The notes under the pieces are model-generated. The model was not told the origin of the DNA and searched no databases. It saw nothing but the letters and a program-made list of their open reading frames with translations. Below are positions 1-11,172 of a DNA stretch of 64,000 bases, piece by piece. The DNA is from Pseudomonadota bacterium (GTDB lineage: Bacteria > Desulfobacterota > Binatia > Binatales > Binataceae): the NCBI GenBank assembly GCA_021325025.1, contig JAJPHZ010000039.1, forward strand, positions 221,344-285,343. Reading direction: 5' to 3'. Positions within the stretch are counted from its first letter, which is position 1; every line of letters begins with the position of its first letter. The translations under genes were made by a program, and so were the position numbers.

Positions 1-1
1 C

Positions 2-712
2 GCCGCGCACATCGTCAACACCGCGGTCAGCGAATTCGGACGCCTCGATATCCTGATCAACAACGCCGGTCTGGCGCGCCCGGAAGAATTGGAGCACATG
101 ACCGAGCAGCAATGGGACTTCGTTCAGGCCAACAACCTCAAGAACACGTTCCTGATGATCAAGCATGCGATTCCCCACTTCAAACGCCAGCGCGCCGGCG
201 CGATCGTCAACACCGGCTCGGAATCCGGGCTGGGGCATCCGACGATGGCGAACTACTCGGCGGCCAAGGAGGGTGTGGCCGGACTGACCCGCGCCGCGGC
301 GCGCGAGTTGGGCCGCTTCGGTATCCGATGCAACATGATCCGGCCGCGCGCGGGCTCGGTCGGGGCGCAGCGCTTTTCCGGCCGGGTATCGAAATGGCAG
401 CCGCTGATGGACGCGCTGGGCCGCTACTGGCTGGGCGATCGCGGGCACATCAAGTCGCTGGCGGGTCCCGACCGGGTCGCGCCATTAGTGGTGTGGCTAT
501 GCACCGACGCGGCCGCCAACGTCAACGGCCGCACCTTCTTTGTCGGCAACGACGACGTCGCTCTGTTCTCGGAACCCGAAGCCATCCGCACCCTGACGCG
601 TCCGGGCGGATGGGACCTCGATTCGCTCGACGCGCTCGCCCCTGAGCGCCTGACCTTCGATCTGACCAACCTGTTCCTGCTGAAGGACTCGATCGGCGAC
701 CGCGAGCTGTAG
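2..712 (+). CDS. SDR-family NAD(P)-dependent oxidoreductase, 5' truncated by window edge
   Basis: The reading frame is open from base 2, so the N-terminal cofactor-binding part lies outside the window; 236 residues are visible. The classical short-chain dehydrogenase NNAG motif is encoded near 59-70. The catalytic Tyr-x-x-x-Lys appears as YSAAK near 251-268, with the preceding Ser in NTGSES, so the active site is intact. The C-terminal part is longer than in a minimal SDR and ends in an acidic tail. An internal TTG at 89 would cut off NNAG and is not the start. The substrate cannot be told from the sequence. The next gene is pgm after about 270 bases, so this gene probably belongs to an upstream operon. 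Confidence 0.85.
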   Translation, partial: AAHIVNTAVSEFGRLDILINNAGLARPEELEHMTEQQWDFVQANNLKNTFLMIKHAIPHFKRQRAGAIVNTGSESGLGHPTMANYSAAKEGVAGLTRAAARELGRFGIRCNMIRPRAGSVGAQRFSGRVSKWQPLMDALGRYWLGDRGHIKSLAGPDRVAPLVVWLCTDAAANVNGRTFFVGNDDVALFSEPEAIRTLTRPGGWDLDSLDALAPERLTFDLTNLFLLKDSIGDREL

Positions 713-983
713 CCAACTGCGTCAGCACCGGACCCCAGCGCCCCGCACCGGACGGTCCGGTTATCGAGAAGGCGGAGCAGGCACCCGACGCTGCGAACGA
801 CGCTTCAGGGATCGCTCATTGGGCGGCGGGTTCGCCAAGGGCAGCGTCTTTGCAGCGCCGCCTGCGTGCGGTGGGTCTTCTGTGCGTTATCAACCACGGC
901 CGAGGTTTGGACCTCGCAGGGCTCGATCTGTATCCTGTATCCAAGGTGCCCTTCAAAAAATCTCGACCCGACGGATTGTCAGC

Positions 984-2639
<1,656 letters not shown>

Positions 2640-2713
2640 CAATCCAATTGGTCATTCCTTAATTTCCTTATAGGACCTGCCTGCGTGACGATGGGCGAAG
2701 GAGTTTGCAACCG

Positions 2714-5233
2714 ATGCCACAGTTTAGTCACGACTCGCTGCCGCAAAAGTTGGAAGGCGTCGAATACCTGGCCGAATTGGCGCTTGACCTGCGCAACTGC
2801 TGGGACCATCGCACCGATGAGATCTGGCAGGCGCTGGACCCGGAGCTGTGGACCTTGACACGCAATCCATGGCTGGTGCTGCAAACGGTGTCGCCCGCCA
2901 AACTCCGGAAACTGGCCGAAGACAGCAGGCTTCGCGCCGACGTAACCAGCTTGCTCGAAGCGCGCGCCAAAAGCGCTGACGGTGCGTCGTGGTTCGCCCA
3001 GACACATCCCGATTCGCCCCTTAGCTGCGTGGCCTATTTCAGCATGGAGTTCGGTCTGAGCGAGGCGTTGCCCATCTACTCGGGCGGCCTGGGCAATGTG
3101 GCGGGCGACCAGCTCAAGGCCGCTAATGATCTGGGCGTGCCGGTGGTTGGCGTCGGGTTGCTTTACCAGCAGGGCTACTTCCGCCAGTTCATCGACGCCG
3201 ACGGCAATCAGACCGCGCTGTATCCTTATAACGACCCCGGCCAGTTGCCGATCACGCCGGTGCGCGACAGCGAAGGCGATTGGCTGCGCCTGCCGGTCAA
3301 CCTGCCCGGCGCCAAGTTGTGGTTGCGCACCTGGCAGGCGCAGGTGGGGCGGGTCACCTTGTATCTGCTCGACAGCAACGACCCGGCCAATCCACCGGTC
3401 TACCGCGGCATGACCAGCGAACTGTACGGCGGCGGTCCCGAGCTGCGCCTGCAGCAGGAGTTGATTCTTGGCATCGGCGGATGGCGGCTGCTGCACGCCT
3501 TGGGGATCAAACCCGAAGTATGCCATCTCAACGAGGGGCATGCGGCCTTCGCGGTGCTGGAACGGGCGCGCAATTTTATGGCGGACAGCGGCCAGCCGTT
3601 TGTGGTGGCGATGGCGGTGACGCGCGCCGGCAATCTATTCACGACTCACACGCCGGTGCCGGCCGGCTTTGACGCATTCCCACCCGCCATGATCGGGCGC
3701 TACCTCAGGCGCTACGCCGAAAACCTGCTGGGAATCGCGGTCAACGATCTGTTGGCGCTGGGCCGCAGGAATCCCGCCGATGCCAACGAGCCCTTCAATA
3801 TGGCCTACCTGGCGGTGCGCGGCAGCGGCGCGGTCAACGGCGTCAGCCGGCTGCACGGCGAGGTCAGCCGCGGCATTTTCCAGGAACTCTTTACACGCTG
3901 GCCGCGCCGCGAAGTTCCAGTCGGCCATGTAACCAACGGCGTGCATACGCCGACCTGGGACTCGGTCGAGTCCGACCGCGTGTGGACCGAAGCGTGCGGG
4001 CCGGAGCGATGGCGCGGCGCGATGGAATCCAGCGCCCGAATACGCAACGTGTCCAGCGCCGAGTTGTGGAAGATGCGCTGCGCCAATCGCGCCGAGTTGG
4101 TCGAGTACGTCCGCCGCCGTCTGCCGGCCGAGCTGGCCGCCCGCGGCAGCCTCAATCAAACCTGGGTGGAGAACATCTTCGACCCCAACAGCCTGACGAT
4201 CGGTTTCGCGCGCCGCTTTGCCACCTACAAACGGCCCAATCTGCTGCTGCACGATCCGGCGCGCCTGACCCGCATACTCACCGACCCGCGCCGCCCGGTG
4301 CAGCTAATCATCGCCGGCAAGGCCCATCCCAGCGACATCGCGGGTCAGGCCATGATCGCGCAGTGGATGCGCTTTGTGCAGCGGCCTGAAGTGCGTCCGC
4401 ATGCGGTCTTTCTGGCCGATTACGACATGCTGCTGGCCGAATACCTGGTCCAGGGCGTTGATTTGTGGATCAACAATCCGCGCCGTCCATGGGAAGCCTG
4501 CGGCACCAGCGGCATGAAGGTGCTGGTCAACGGCGGGCTGAATCTTTCCGAACTCGACGGATGGTGGGCGGAAGCCTACGCGCCCGACGTTGGATGGGCG
4601 CTGGGTGACGGCCAGGCCCACAACGAGGACCCGGCCTGGGACGCCCATGAGGCTGACGAACTCTACACTTTGTTAGAGCGCGAGGTAATTCCCGCCTTCT
4701 ACGATCGCGACCCCAACGGCATCCCCGCCGCCTGGGTGGCGCGGATGCGCGAGAGCATGGCGCGCCTGACGCCGCAGTTCTCCGCCAATCGCGCGGTGCG
4801 CGAATATACCGAGAAGTTTTATCTCCCCGCCGCCCAGACCTATCACCAGCGCGCTGCCGAGCACGGCGCGCTGGGCAAGGAACTGGTGGCGTGGCGCGAG
4901 CAGCTCAAGCGGCATTGGGCGGCGCTGCGCTTTGGCGAGGTGCAGGTGGAGACCGCCGATGGCCTTCACAACTTCCGCGTACAGGTCTACCTGGATGACA
5001 TTGATCCGGACGCGGTCGAGATCGAGCTGTATGCCGAGCCGCTCGCCGACGGCGCTCCCTCGCGCTTTCGGCTGCAGCGCGGCGAGCCGCTGGTGGGCGC
5101 GGTGCGGGCCTGGACCTACATCGCCCAGGTAAAGGCCGACCGTCCCGCGGGCGACTTCACAGTGCGAATCATCCCGCGCCATCCCGCCGCCAGTGTCCCC
5201 CTGGAAGCACAGGAAATTCTGTGGCAACGCTGA
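2714..5233 (+). CDS. glgP: Alpha-glucan phosphorylase (GlgP, DUF3417-containing type)
   Basis: Phosphorolyses alpha-1,4-glucans to glucose 1-phosphate. About 839 residues, the length of the bacterial subfamily with an N-terminal DUF3417-like helical domain, which here begins LPQKLEGVEYLAELALDLR. The PLP-binding motif EACGTSGMK is present with the Schiff-base Lys near residue 602, and the conserved NEGHAAF and HVTNGVHTPTW segments are visible. ATG 2714 is preferred over the in-frame TTG 2705 because AAGGAG at 2698-2703 sits about ten bases before the ATG but only one before the TTG. It lies just downstream of pgm, probably in one transcript, and a GC-rich hairpin follows the stop. Confidence 0.95.
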   Translation: MPQFSHDSLPQKLEGVEYLAELALDLRNCWDHRTDEIWQALDPELWTLTRNPWLVLQTVSPAKLRKLAEDSRLRADVTSLLEARAKSADGASWFAQTHPDSPLSCVAYFSMEFGLSEALPIYSGGLGNVAGDQLKAANDLGVPVVGVGLLYQQGYFRQFIDADGNQTALYPYNDPGQLPITPVRDSEGDWLRLPVNLPGAKLWLRTWQAQVGRVTLYLLDSNDPANPPVYRGMTSELYGGGPELRLQQELILGIGGWRLLHALGIKPEVCHLNEGHAAFAVLERARNFMADSGQPFVVAMAVTRAGNLFTTHTPVPAGFDAFPPAMIGRYLRRYAENLLGIAVNDLLALGRRNPADANEPFNMAYLAVRGSGAVNGVSRLHGEVSRGIFQELFTRWPRREVPVGHVTNGVHTPTWDSVESDRVWTEACGPERWRGAMESSARIRNVSSAELWKMRCANRAELVEYVRRRLPAELAARGSLNQTWVENIFDPNSLTIGFARRFATYKRPNLLLHDPARLTRILTDPRRPVQLIIAGKAHPSDIAGQAMIAQWMRFVQRPEVRPHAVFLADYDMLLAEYLVQGVDLWINNPRRPWEACGTSGMKVLVNGGLNLSELDGWWAEAYAPDVGWALGDGQAHNEDPAWDAHEADELYTLLEREVIPAFYDRDPNGIPAAWVARMRESMARLTPQFSANRAVREYTEKFYLPAAQTYHQRAAEHGALGKELVAWREQLKRHWAALRFGEVQVETADGLHNFRVQVYLDDIDPDAVEIELYAEPLADGAPSRFRLQRGEPLVGAVRAWTYIAQVKADRPAGDFTVRIIPRHPAASVPLEAQEILWQR

Positions 5234-5256
5234 ACAAGCTCTTCCGCCACCCTCAG

Positions 5257-5281
5257 GGGCCGCTTTGGTGCTGTGCGGCCC
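5257..5281. terminator. GC-rich hairpin between convergent genes
   Basis: GGGCCGC at 5257-5263 pairs perfectly with GCGGCCC at 5275-5281 across an 11-base loop. It lies between the stop codons of glgP (rightward) and the subtilase gene (leftward), where a two-way terminator is expected. There is no T-run on either side, so an intrinsic terminator is only a possibility. Confidence 0.4.
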
Positions 5282-5285
5282 GCCA

Positions 5286-8201
5286 TCAGTGCAGAATGAT
5301 CGCTCCTCCCGGTCCCGTGCCGGAGCTGGTGTAAGGGACGAACGGCGGATTGAAGCCCTGCACGTAGGAGGCGGTGGCCAAGGCGAGCGCCGGTTTCATG
5401 AACGTGAAGTGAGTCGAATTGACGACGGTCAGTGCAATCTTTGGCGTGCCGCCGGGCCCGAGCCCGCCCAGATTCACCACCATCGCACCCTGCGTGTTGA
5501 ACAGATTGATAACCGTGGAGTTGGCCGCAAATCCGGTTCCCACCACGGAGATAACATTTCCCGTCTGGCTGACGGAGGAGATGGTGATTTGGGCGCCGAT
5601 CGGAACCGACACCGCGTTGCTCTTGCGCGCATAGGTGTGCGCTGCACCCGCGTTGCTTACCACAAAGGAACCCGGTCCGGTGACCGGCGAGTTGGGCAGT
5701 CCCTCGGCAGGCACCATCAGGCTGATGTGGGTCGAAGTGAATCCCGGCGTCATCGGCGAGATAAAGAACGGACCGACCTTGCCGCCGGGGCAGGCGCAGA
5801 ACAGATCCACCGCCGCGCCGTTGCTGGTATCGAAGCCAGTGCCGCCCAGCTCCACCACCGCACCTTGCGGCACCACCGTCTCGACGTTGTTGGTAGCGTA
5901 ATGCGGATCCCGGCTGGTGTCGGCCAGCTCCTCACCGTTGATCGTCTTGATGGTAGGAATGCCCGCGGACGCCGAGCCTTGCAGAAGTGCGGACTTGCTG
6001 TTGGAGACTTGATGCCCGGTATCCGTATTGACCACCTGGACCGATGCAAAGCCCTGCCCTAGAGGGACCGTATCGGGCACCGGGACCATCATCAGCGTGC
6101 TGCCGTGCGGAAGCGTGGGGCTCAGCGGTCCGGCATTGAGCGGCCCGGCGGCGGTCGAGATGAAGAAGTTAATCACTGAACCGTTGGTGAAATGGCTGCC
6201 GTTCACCTGAAAGCTGCTGCCCACCTCGATGGGATCGGTGATGGTGGTGATGGCCGGAGTCAGCGGTCCGGGCGTTGGGCTTGGGGTCGGAGTGGGGGTG
6301 CGGGTTGCAGTGCGGGTCGGGCTTGGAGTGGGGGTGCGCGTTGGCGTCGGAGTCGGGGTGCGGGTAGGGGTTGGCGTTGTGGTCGGGCCGGCCGCAGCCA
6401 CGGCGTTGCGCGCGTCGACTATCCCGGCGCCGGCCAGGTGTCCGGGCGACGGCTGGGTCACCGCCAGCGCGGCTGACTTTTGCAGGTTGAGCACGCTGGC
6501 AGGCGTCAGAGCCGGATTGCGCGACCGCATCAGGGCAGCGATCGCGGCGGCATGAGGCGCCGCCGCCGAGGTGCCGTAAAAGGGATCGAATCCCGCCGTG
6601 GCGGTGCTCACGCCATCGGCCGCCGTCAGGTCCGGTTTGTTCAACAACAGCCCGCCGGTGGACAGAAAATTGCCGGGTGTGATCGCGCTGCCGTTGGGAT
6701 AATAAAAAATCCGCCGTGGCCCGTCGGAGGAGAAGGTTTCCACCGGATTCGTGGTGCCGCCCACGAATGGAACGCACGCCGGGCAGCCGGCGCTCGCGAC
6801 GTCAACCGCCGCCAACGTGACCGCCGTCTGGGCGGCGTTGTGGCCGTAGGTAGCGCCGGTGGTGTTGAATTGCAGGCGTCCGCGATGCGTCAGCAGATTC
6901 ATATAACGCGGCGCGCCGCTGTAGAGTACAACCACCAGACGGTAGTTTGTTGCGTCCCCTGAATAAGAGAACGCTTCCAGAGGATCCTGGGTTCCGGTCT
7001 GCGGATTGGTCGAGGACAGGATCACCGAGGTGCCTGACGGATTGAGCATGTAAAGGTCGTAGTCATTGGCGGAATGCTGCAGGGCGTCGGACCATTGCAG
7101 GCTGATTACTCTGAAAGGCGAGTTGAGAGTGATTACATTTTCATTATTGCCTCCGCCGAAATTCAATGCCGATACGCCGGCGCCGGAAAGCACCGACGGC
7201 AGCGGCGTTCCCGAATAATCGCCCTCCCAGGTTCCCGAAGTGTTGTTAGCCTTGTTGCCGGCGTTGCCCGCCGAGGAGAAGTACACGACGCCGCTGCCGA
7301 CCACGCTGTTTACCGCCTGGGCAATAACCCCGTCTTGAAACACTGGCTCGACAAAGTACGAAATGTCGTCGACGATTACCTGCGCCCCGGCAGCTTGCAG
7401 GGCTTGAATATTGGAGGCAAAGTTGGCCTGCCCGCCGAAACCAGTCGCAAAGATGAGATTGGAGCCGGGAGCCAGGCTGTTGACGATCTCCATCATCGCA
7501 GTGCCTTCAGACCCACCGCTGCCCGCCTGCCCGGAAATAACCTGCACGCATGGTGGCCCGGCCGGACAGTTGGGCGGCAGATCGCCGCTGGCCTGCAAGC
7601 TGCTGAGCTGATCGACCGCGTCCGACAACACCCCCACCGTAATGCCGGAGCCATTGACCGAGAACTGCGAGCGGGCAAGGTTCGCCCGATGCGTGATGTC
7701 GCCTTCGCTGACCACTTTGTTGGTGATGGCCATGTCGGCAGGACGGATAAAGTGCACCTCGGGCCAAGCAGCCAACTCTTCCAACCGATCGATCGGGAAG
7801 ACCGCGCGGACTGCGTCATAGCGCGGAAAATCGTTGACGATCGTGCCCCCCAGGGAGCGAATCCGTCCCAGCAATATGTCGTTCACCTGCGCCCGGATGT
7901 CGACCAGCGTGCGTCCCGTGTTGTCGACCTCCACACCGCTTCGCATTTCGGGCGTGCCCGGATAGGGCGCAATACCGCGGTGCGCCCTGGAAACATATAA
8001 TAGCTGGGAATCTATTTTCAGTTGTTCCGCAGTGCGCGAAGCCTTCTCGGCTGATATCTCCGCGATCTGTCGGATTACGTTGGGACTGAGGGACTGCGCC
8101 CAAACTGTGGAGCTGCCGCCCGAAGTCAATGCGGCCAGGGAGGTCAGCAAACTTGCTATAAGGATGCTTCTGGGCCTGCACTCAATATTTTCGTGACTCA
8201 T
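5286..8201 (-). CDS. Secreted S8 subtilase-like protein with Pro-Thr linker and C-terminal beta domains
   Basis: A 971-residue exported protein. Residues about 10-36 are a signal peptide ending in VWAQ. The S8-like fold spans about 185-600, with the Asp in VLSDAVD (D194), the oxyanion Asn in SSAGNAGN (about 313) and the Ser in GTSAAAPH (S545). Where most subtilases have HGTH there is SEGTAMMEI, so the His position seems to be Glu (E232). That variant occurs in a known subset of S8 proteins and recalls the Ser-Glu-Asp triad of sedolisins. A PTPT/RTPT linker covers about 607-645, followed by about 320 residues resembling IPT/TIG-like beta modules. It is probably an extracellular or outer-surface peptidase; the substrate is unknown. 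Confidence 0.85.
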   Translation of the reverse strand: MSHENIECRPRSILIASLLTSLAALTSGGSSTVWAQSLSPNVIRQIAEISAEKASRTAEQLKIDSQLLYVSRAHRGIAPYPGTPEMRSGVEVDNTGRTLVDIRAQVNDILLGRIRSLGGTIVNDFPRYDAVRAVFPIDRLEELAAWPEVHFIRPADMAITNKVVSEGDITHRANLARSQFSVNGSGITVGVLSDAVDQLSSLQASGDLPPNCPAGPPCVQVISGQAGSGGSEGTAMMEIVNSLAPGSNLIFATGFGGQANFASNIQALQAAGAQVIVDDISYFVEPVFQDGVIAQAVNSVVGSGVVYFSSAGNAGNKANNTSGTWEGDYSGTPLPSVLSGAGVSALNFGGGNNENVITLNSPFRVISLQWSDALQHSANDYDLYMLNPSGTSVILSSTNPQTGTQDPLEAFSYSGDATNYRLVVVLYSGAPRYMNLLTHRGRLQFNTTGATYGHNAAQTAVTLAAVDVASAGCPACVPFVGGTTNPVETFSSDGPRRIFYYPNGSAITPGNFLSTGGLLLNKPDLTAADGVSTATAGFDPFYGTSAAAPHAAAIAALMRSRNPALTPASVLNLQKSAALAVTQPSPGHLAGAGIVDARNAVAAAGPTTTPTPTRTPTPTPTRTPTPSPTRTATRTPTPTPSPTPGPLTPAITTITDPIEVGSSFQVNGSHFTNGSVINFFISTAAGPLNAGPLSPTLPHGSTLMMVPVPDTVPLGQGFASVQVVNTDTGHQVSNSKSALLQGSASAGIPTIKTINGEELADTSRDPHYATNNVETVVPQGAVVELGGTGFDTSNGAAVDLFCACPGGKVGPFFISPMTPGFTSTHISLMVPAEGLPNSPVTGPGSFVVSNAGAAHTYARKSNAVSVPIGAQITISSVSQTGNVISVVGTGFAANSTVINLFNTQGAMVVNLGGLGPGGTPKIALTVVNSTHFTFMKPALALATASYVQGFNPPFVPYTSSGTGPGGAIILH
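6267..6383 (-). repeat. Low-complexity repeat encoding a Pro-Thr/Arg linker
   Basis: Tandem imperfect 6-12 base units rich in GGGGTG, GGCGTT and GGAGTC on the + strand encode alternating TPTP, TRTPTP and SPTRT on the - strand. They lie inside the subtilase gene and form the hinge between the catalytic domain and the C-terminal beta modules. Copy number at such a site is likely to vary between strains. Confidence 0.8.
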
Positions 8202-8641
8202 TCCCTGTGCCCCTGAAAAAAGTGTTTCGGCAGCGCGGCGACTACCTCGTCGCCGATGCGACGATGATGCTTTGTTGCAACTGCCATACCTGCTGACGGC
8301 CGGTTGTGCACCGCTGTTGACGCAGCAAATGCTAACAAAGGCTACGAGTTGTTCTTCTGTCCCGTGCTTGAACTGGGTAGCCCGTGAGTCGCAGGCGCGT
8401 CGCGGCTGGTCTGTTCCTTAGACGATGCAACCAAGGCGGCGCATCATCGATGTGGCTCGGACACGCACAGAAGCGATCTGATTTATTCTGCGTGTGTATC
8501 GCTTTGGAGGGTGTTGGTGTCGAGCGACATAATTCTGGCGCCGGCGACTATGTACTGAGGTGATTATATGAAGTGCGACGAGATCTTGGCTGGCAGCCGG
8601 AAAATCAGATCGCAAAGGTGGCGAAAAGACCTTGGGAAGGG
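8202..8641. other. 440-base gene-free gap
   Basis: This stretch holds the 5' flank of the leftward subtilase gene and the 3' flank of the leftward EthD-like gene. A small reverse frame at 8418-8615 has no recognisable features. I see no RNA gene or clear terminator. A leftward promoter for the subtilase gene should lie next to 8202, but no consensus is obvious. Confidence 0.5.
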
Positions 8642-9394
8642 TCAGGCCAACAGCACGTACTCGCTGCTATACAGTCCGATCGCATCGGCCACGAATGGTC
8701 CGGCGTCGGCGGCGATGGCTTTCTCGCCCTCGATCGTGCCGCCGTAAAAGCGCTCTTCCAGATCCTCCTTGGAGGGAAAGAACAATTCCGCCAGTCCATG
8801 GACTACGGGCGCGCCCGGCGTCAGCGGTGCAATCACGCCGTCCTGGATGTAGCTGGTCGCGTAGCAGTGGTACTTCTCCGCGACGATGCGGTGTTTGCGC
8901 CATAGCGCCTCCACCTCCTTGTTGGGCAGGTCCGCCTTGCGGCGCGTGAAGATGATCGCCTTGACACCCGCGGTGCGCTCGCCGGGCGCGGGCCGCGGCG
9001 TGCGATCCCATTGGATGGTTTCAGCGATCAGGTAGTCGTACACCGTCGCGCCCATGCCGCGCAGGTGGTTTTCGAGCAGTTCGACAGCGGCGGGCGTCGC
9101 ATAGCGGCGCTGCGGGTTCTTGAAGTCGTCGAAGCTCTCCCACCATAGCTCGGTGATGACTTCGAAGGGCGGCGGGTCCATCTCGCGGTTAAGCGGCGTC
9201 AGTCCGGCGCGATGCTTGATCGACGCCTTGACGTCGACCAGGTTGACGACGTAGCGCAAAAGGCGGGGGCAATGGCGCATCACCAGCGGCGCATGATGGC
9301 GCAGGTAATGCTCGCGGAACGCCGCGCGGTCGGCTGCGGATTGGCAGGCGATGAATTGCATGACTTTTCTTCTGCGCGCACTCTGTTCGCTCAT
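8642..9394 (-). CDS. EthD-like dimeric alpha-beta barrel protein, two tandem domains
   Basis: A 250-residue protein with two related halves of the EthD/DABB type. The N-terminal half begins KVMQFIACQ and has FREHYLRHHAPLV; the C-terminal half begins GVKAIIFTRR and has EALWRKHRIVAEKY. Each shows the strand followed by the W/F-x-x-H helix seen in EthD proteins, which accompany hydrocarbon and ether degradation. ATG 9394 is chosen because GGAGG lies about ten bases upstream; the frame stays open to 9445. It diverges from the crotonase gene starting at 9492. The reaction is unknown. Confidence 0.7.
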   Translation of the reverse strand: MSEQSARRRKVMQFIACQSAADRAAFREHYLRHHAPLVMRHCPRLLRYVVNLVDVKASIKHRAGLTPLNREMDPPPFEVITELWWESFDDFKNPQRRYATPAAVELLENHLRGMGATVYDYLIAETIQWDRTPRPAPGERTAGVKAIIFTRRKADLPNKEVEALWRKHRIVAEKYHCYATSYIQDGVIAPLTPGAPVVHGLAELFFPSKEDLEERFYGGTIEGEKAIAADAGPFVADAIGLYSSEYVLLA

Positions 9395-9491
9395 CCCAGT
9401 AACCTCCGCTGACCATGTGATCGCCCTTTCGGCGGCGATTTGCAAACGCGCCGCGCGGCGCTATGGTTCGTGATGATTGGGAGGAATTGTC

Positions 9492-10238
9492 ATGGCCGAA
9501 CTGGTGCTACGCGAAGATCGCAACGGGCTGGCCACGCTTACGCTCAACCGCCCCGACAAGCTCAACGCGCTCAACCAGCCGCTGTTCGTCGAGCTGCGCG
9601 CGCACCTTGAGAAGCTGGCGGAACAGACCGATGCGGTCGGCCTGGTGGTGATTCGCGGCGCCGGCAAGGGTTTTTCTGCCGGCAACGACATCGAGGAGAT
9701 GAGCCAGCGCGTCCGCCAGCCGGAGCTCAACTTCAAGGGTCGAACCGTCGATATGGTGGCGCTGCTGCCGCAGCCGGTGATTTGCGCGGTGCACGGCGTC
9801 TGCTACACGGGCGGGTTGGAACTGGCGCTGGCGTGCGACATGATCGTCGCCGCGGAATCGGCGCGCTTTGCCGACACGCACGCCAAGCTCGGTCTGATCC
9901 CGATGTGGGGGATGAGTCAGCGGCTGCCGCGGCGGATTGGTGCGGCCAAGGCGATCGAGATGATGACTACGTCGCGGCCCTACAGCGCAGCGGAAGCGCT
10001 GGCGATGGGCCTGGTCAATTACTGCTTTCCCGACGCGGTGGTCGAGGCTGAACTGGGCAAGCTGACCGACACAATCCTGGCCAATTCATGGCATACGCTG
10101 CGCGGCAACAAGCGCTTGCTGCGCGAAACCGAAGGGATGAGCCTGGCGCAAGGGCTGGCGCACGAGGTGTATCGCTCACCCGGCACTGCCCCCGACATCC
10201 GCCAGCGCTTGGCAGCATTCAGCAGCCGCAAGGCATAA
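9492..10238 (+). CDS. Enoyl-CoA hydratase/isomerase (crotonase) family protein
   Basis: A 248-residue crotonase-fold protein that would act on an acyl-CoA thioester. Visible are the N-terminal LTLNRPDKLNAL, the oxyanion-hole segment RGAGKGFSAGNDI, and GVCYTGGLELALACD. In the helix where canonical enoyl-CoA hydratase has a catalytic Glu (QPE), this protein reads ADTHAKLGL with His at the aligned position. A standard hydratase reaction is therefore not assured. ATG 9492 follows GGGAGG at 9479-9484. No partner beta-oxidation genes lie beside it; the neighbour on the left is divergent. Confidence 0.85.
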   Translation: MAELVLREDRNGLATLTLNRPDKLNALNQPLFVELRAHLEKLAEQTDAVGLVVIRGAGKGFSAGNDIEEMSQRVRQPELNFKGRTVDMVALLPQPVICAVHGVCYTGGLELALACDMIVAAESARFADTHAKLGLIPMWGMSQRLPRRIGAAKAIEMMTTSRPYSAAEALAMGLVNYCFPDAVVEAELGKLTDTILANSWHTLRGNKRLLRETEGMSLAQGLAHEVYRSPGTAPDIRQRLAAFSSRKA

Positions 10239-10288
10239 GCGCAGGGGGTTTTCCGGCCGATCAATCAAGCTGCGTAAGCGCGGATCCG

Positions 10289-11167
10289 CTACTCGCGATC
10301 GGGGGCGCCTTTGAGGTACATCGCGCCGGTGGGCTTGTCGACGCCGCCTGCGGGTTCGAGCGTGACGGCGGCCAGTATTACGCGCTGGCCGGCAGGCGGC
10401 ATCGACGCCGGCGCAACTGACATCCGGCCGGTCTGCGCGTAGAACAGGCCGGCTTTGGTTGGCCCGCCTTCTTTGGTAATCCACCACAGCTGGTAGGTCT
10501 TGCCTGGCGGTGCGGGCGGCAGGCCGAAGGTTTGCACGACCGCCATGCGCGAGGCGCGGCTGACCGCCACGACCCCGCCCGCGCCGGGCGCCGGAGCCAG
10601 CGCTTGCAGGCGCATAAGCTGCAAGTCGGGCGACATCAGGATACGGTCGAGCTTGGCACGCTCATCGAGTACGCTGCGCAGCGTCTCGGCTTCGGTCTGG
10701 GCCGCGGTGAGTTCGGAGCGCAGGTCGTTGAGCTGCCAACTGAGCGATTCCAGTTGCTGGAGCTGACGGACTTCGGCGCGGCGCGCGCGGTTGGCGATTA
10801 CCCGGTTATAAATGAGCAGCAGCACTGCTGCCGCGGTGGCTACGGTGGCTACACCGCGCCACCATCCGACGCTGGGCGCCCGTTCACCGCCGATCCGGCG
10901 CGGACGCGAAACGGTGCGGGCCAGGGAATGAGCGGCGGCCGCTTCGGTGTGCAGACGCGACTCCAGGCGCTGCCACACGCGGCTGTCCGATCCAGCCCCT
11001 TGCGGGGCGCTGGCCAGCGCCGCCGCGGTTTCGCGCCAGGAGCGCAACTGCGCCTCGCATTGCGGGCATCCCTCGCGCAGATGCTCATCCAGTTGCCGGG
11101 CCTCACCGGGCTCCAGCCGATCCAGCGCAGCCAGTGGCAGCAGGTCTATGACTTCCTGATGGTCCAT
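10289..11167 (-). CDS. Membrane anti-sigma factor (RskA-like)
   Basis: A 292-residue single-pass membrane protein. The cytoplasmic N-terminus carries a zinc anti-sigma signature, HLREGCPQC (His-x4-Cys-x2-Cys). One membrane segment follows near residues 108-124 (VATVATAAAVLLLIYN), then a coiled-coil-prone stretch (about 130-175). The C-terminus is an RskA-like sensor domain with the typical GKTYQLWWITKEGGPTKAGLF. By family it should sequester the ECF sigma factor encoded five bases upstream (11173-11763) and release it on an envelope signal. Regulated proteolysis is known for relatives; the signal here is not known. Confidence 0.9.
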   Translation of the reverse strand: MDHQEVIDLLPLAALDRLEPGEARQLDEHLREGCPQCEAQLRSWRETAAALASAPQGAGSDSRVWQRLESRLHTEAAAAHSLARTVSRPRRIGGERAPSVGWWRGVATVATAAAVLLLIYNRVIANRARRAEVRQLQQLESLSWQLNDLRSELTAAQTEAETLRSVLDERAKLDRILMSPDLQLMRLQALAPAPGAGGVVAVSRASRMAVVQTFGLPPAPPGKTYQLWWITKEGGPTKAGLFYAQTGRMSVAPASMPPAGQRVILAAVTLEPAGGVDKPTGAMYLKGAPDRE

Positions 11168-11172
11168 CGGTA

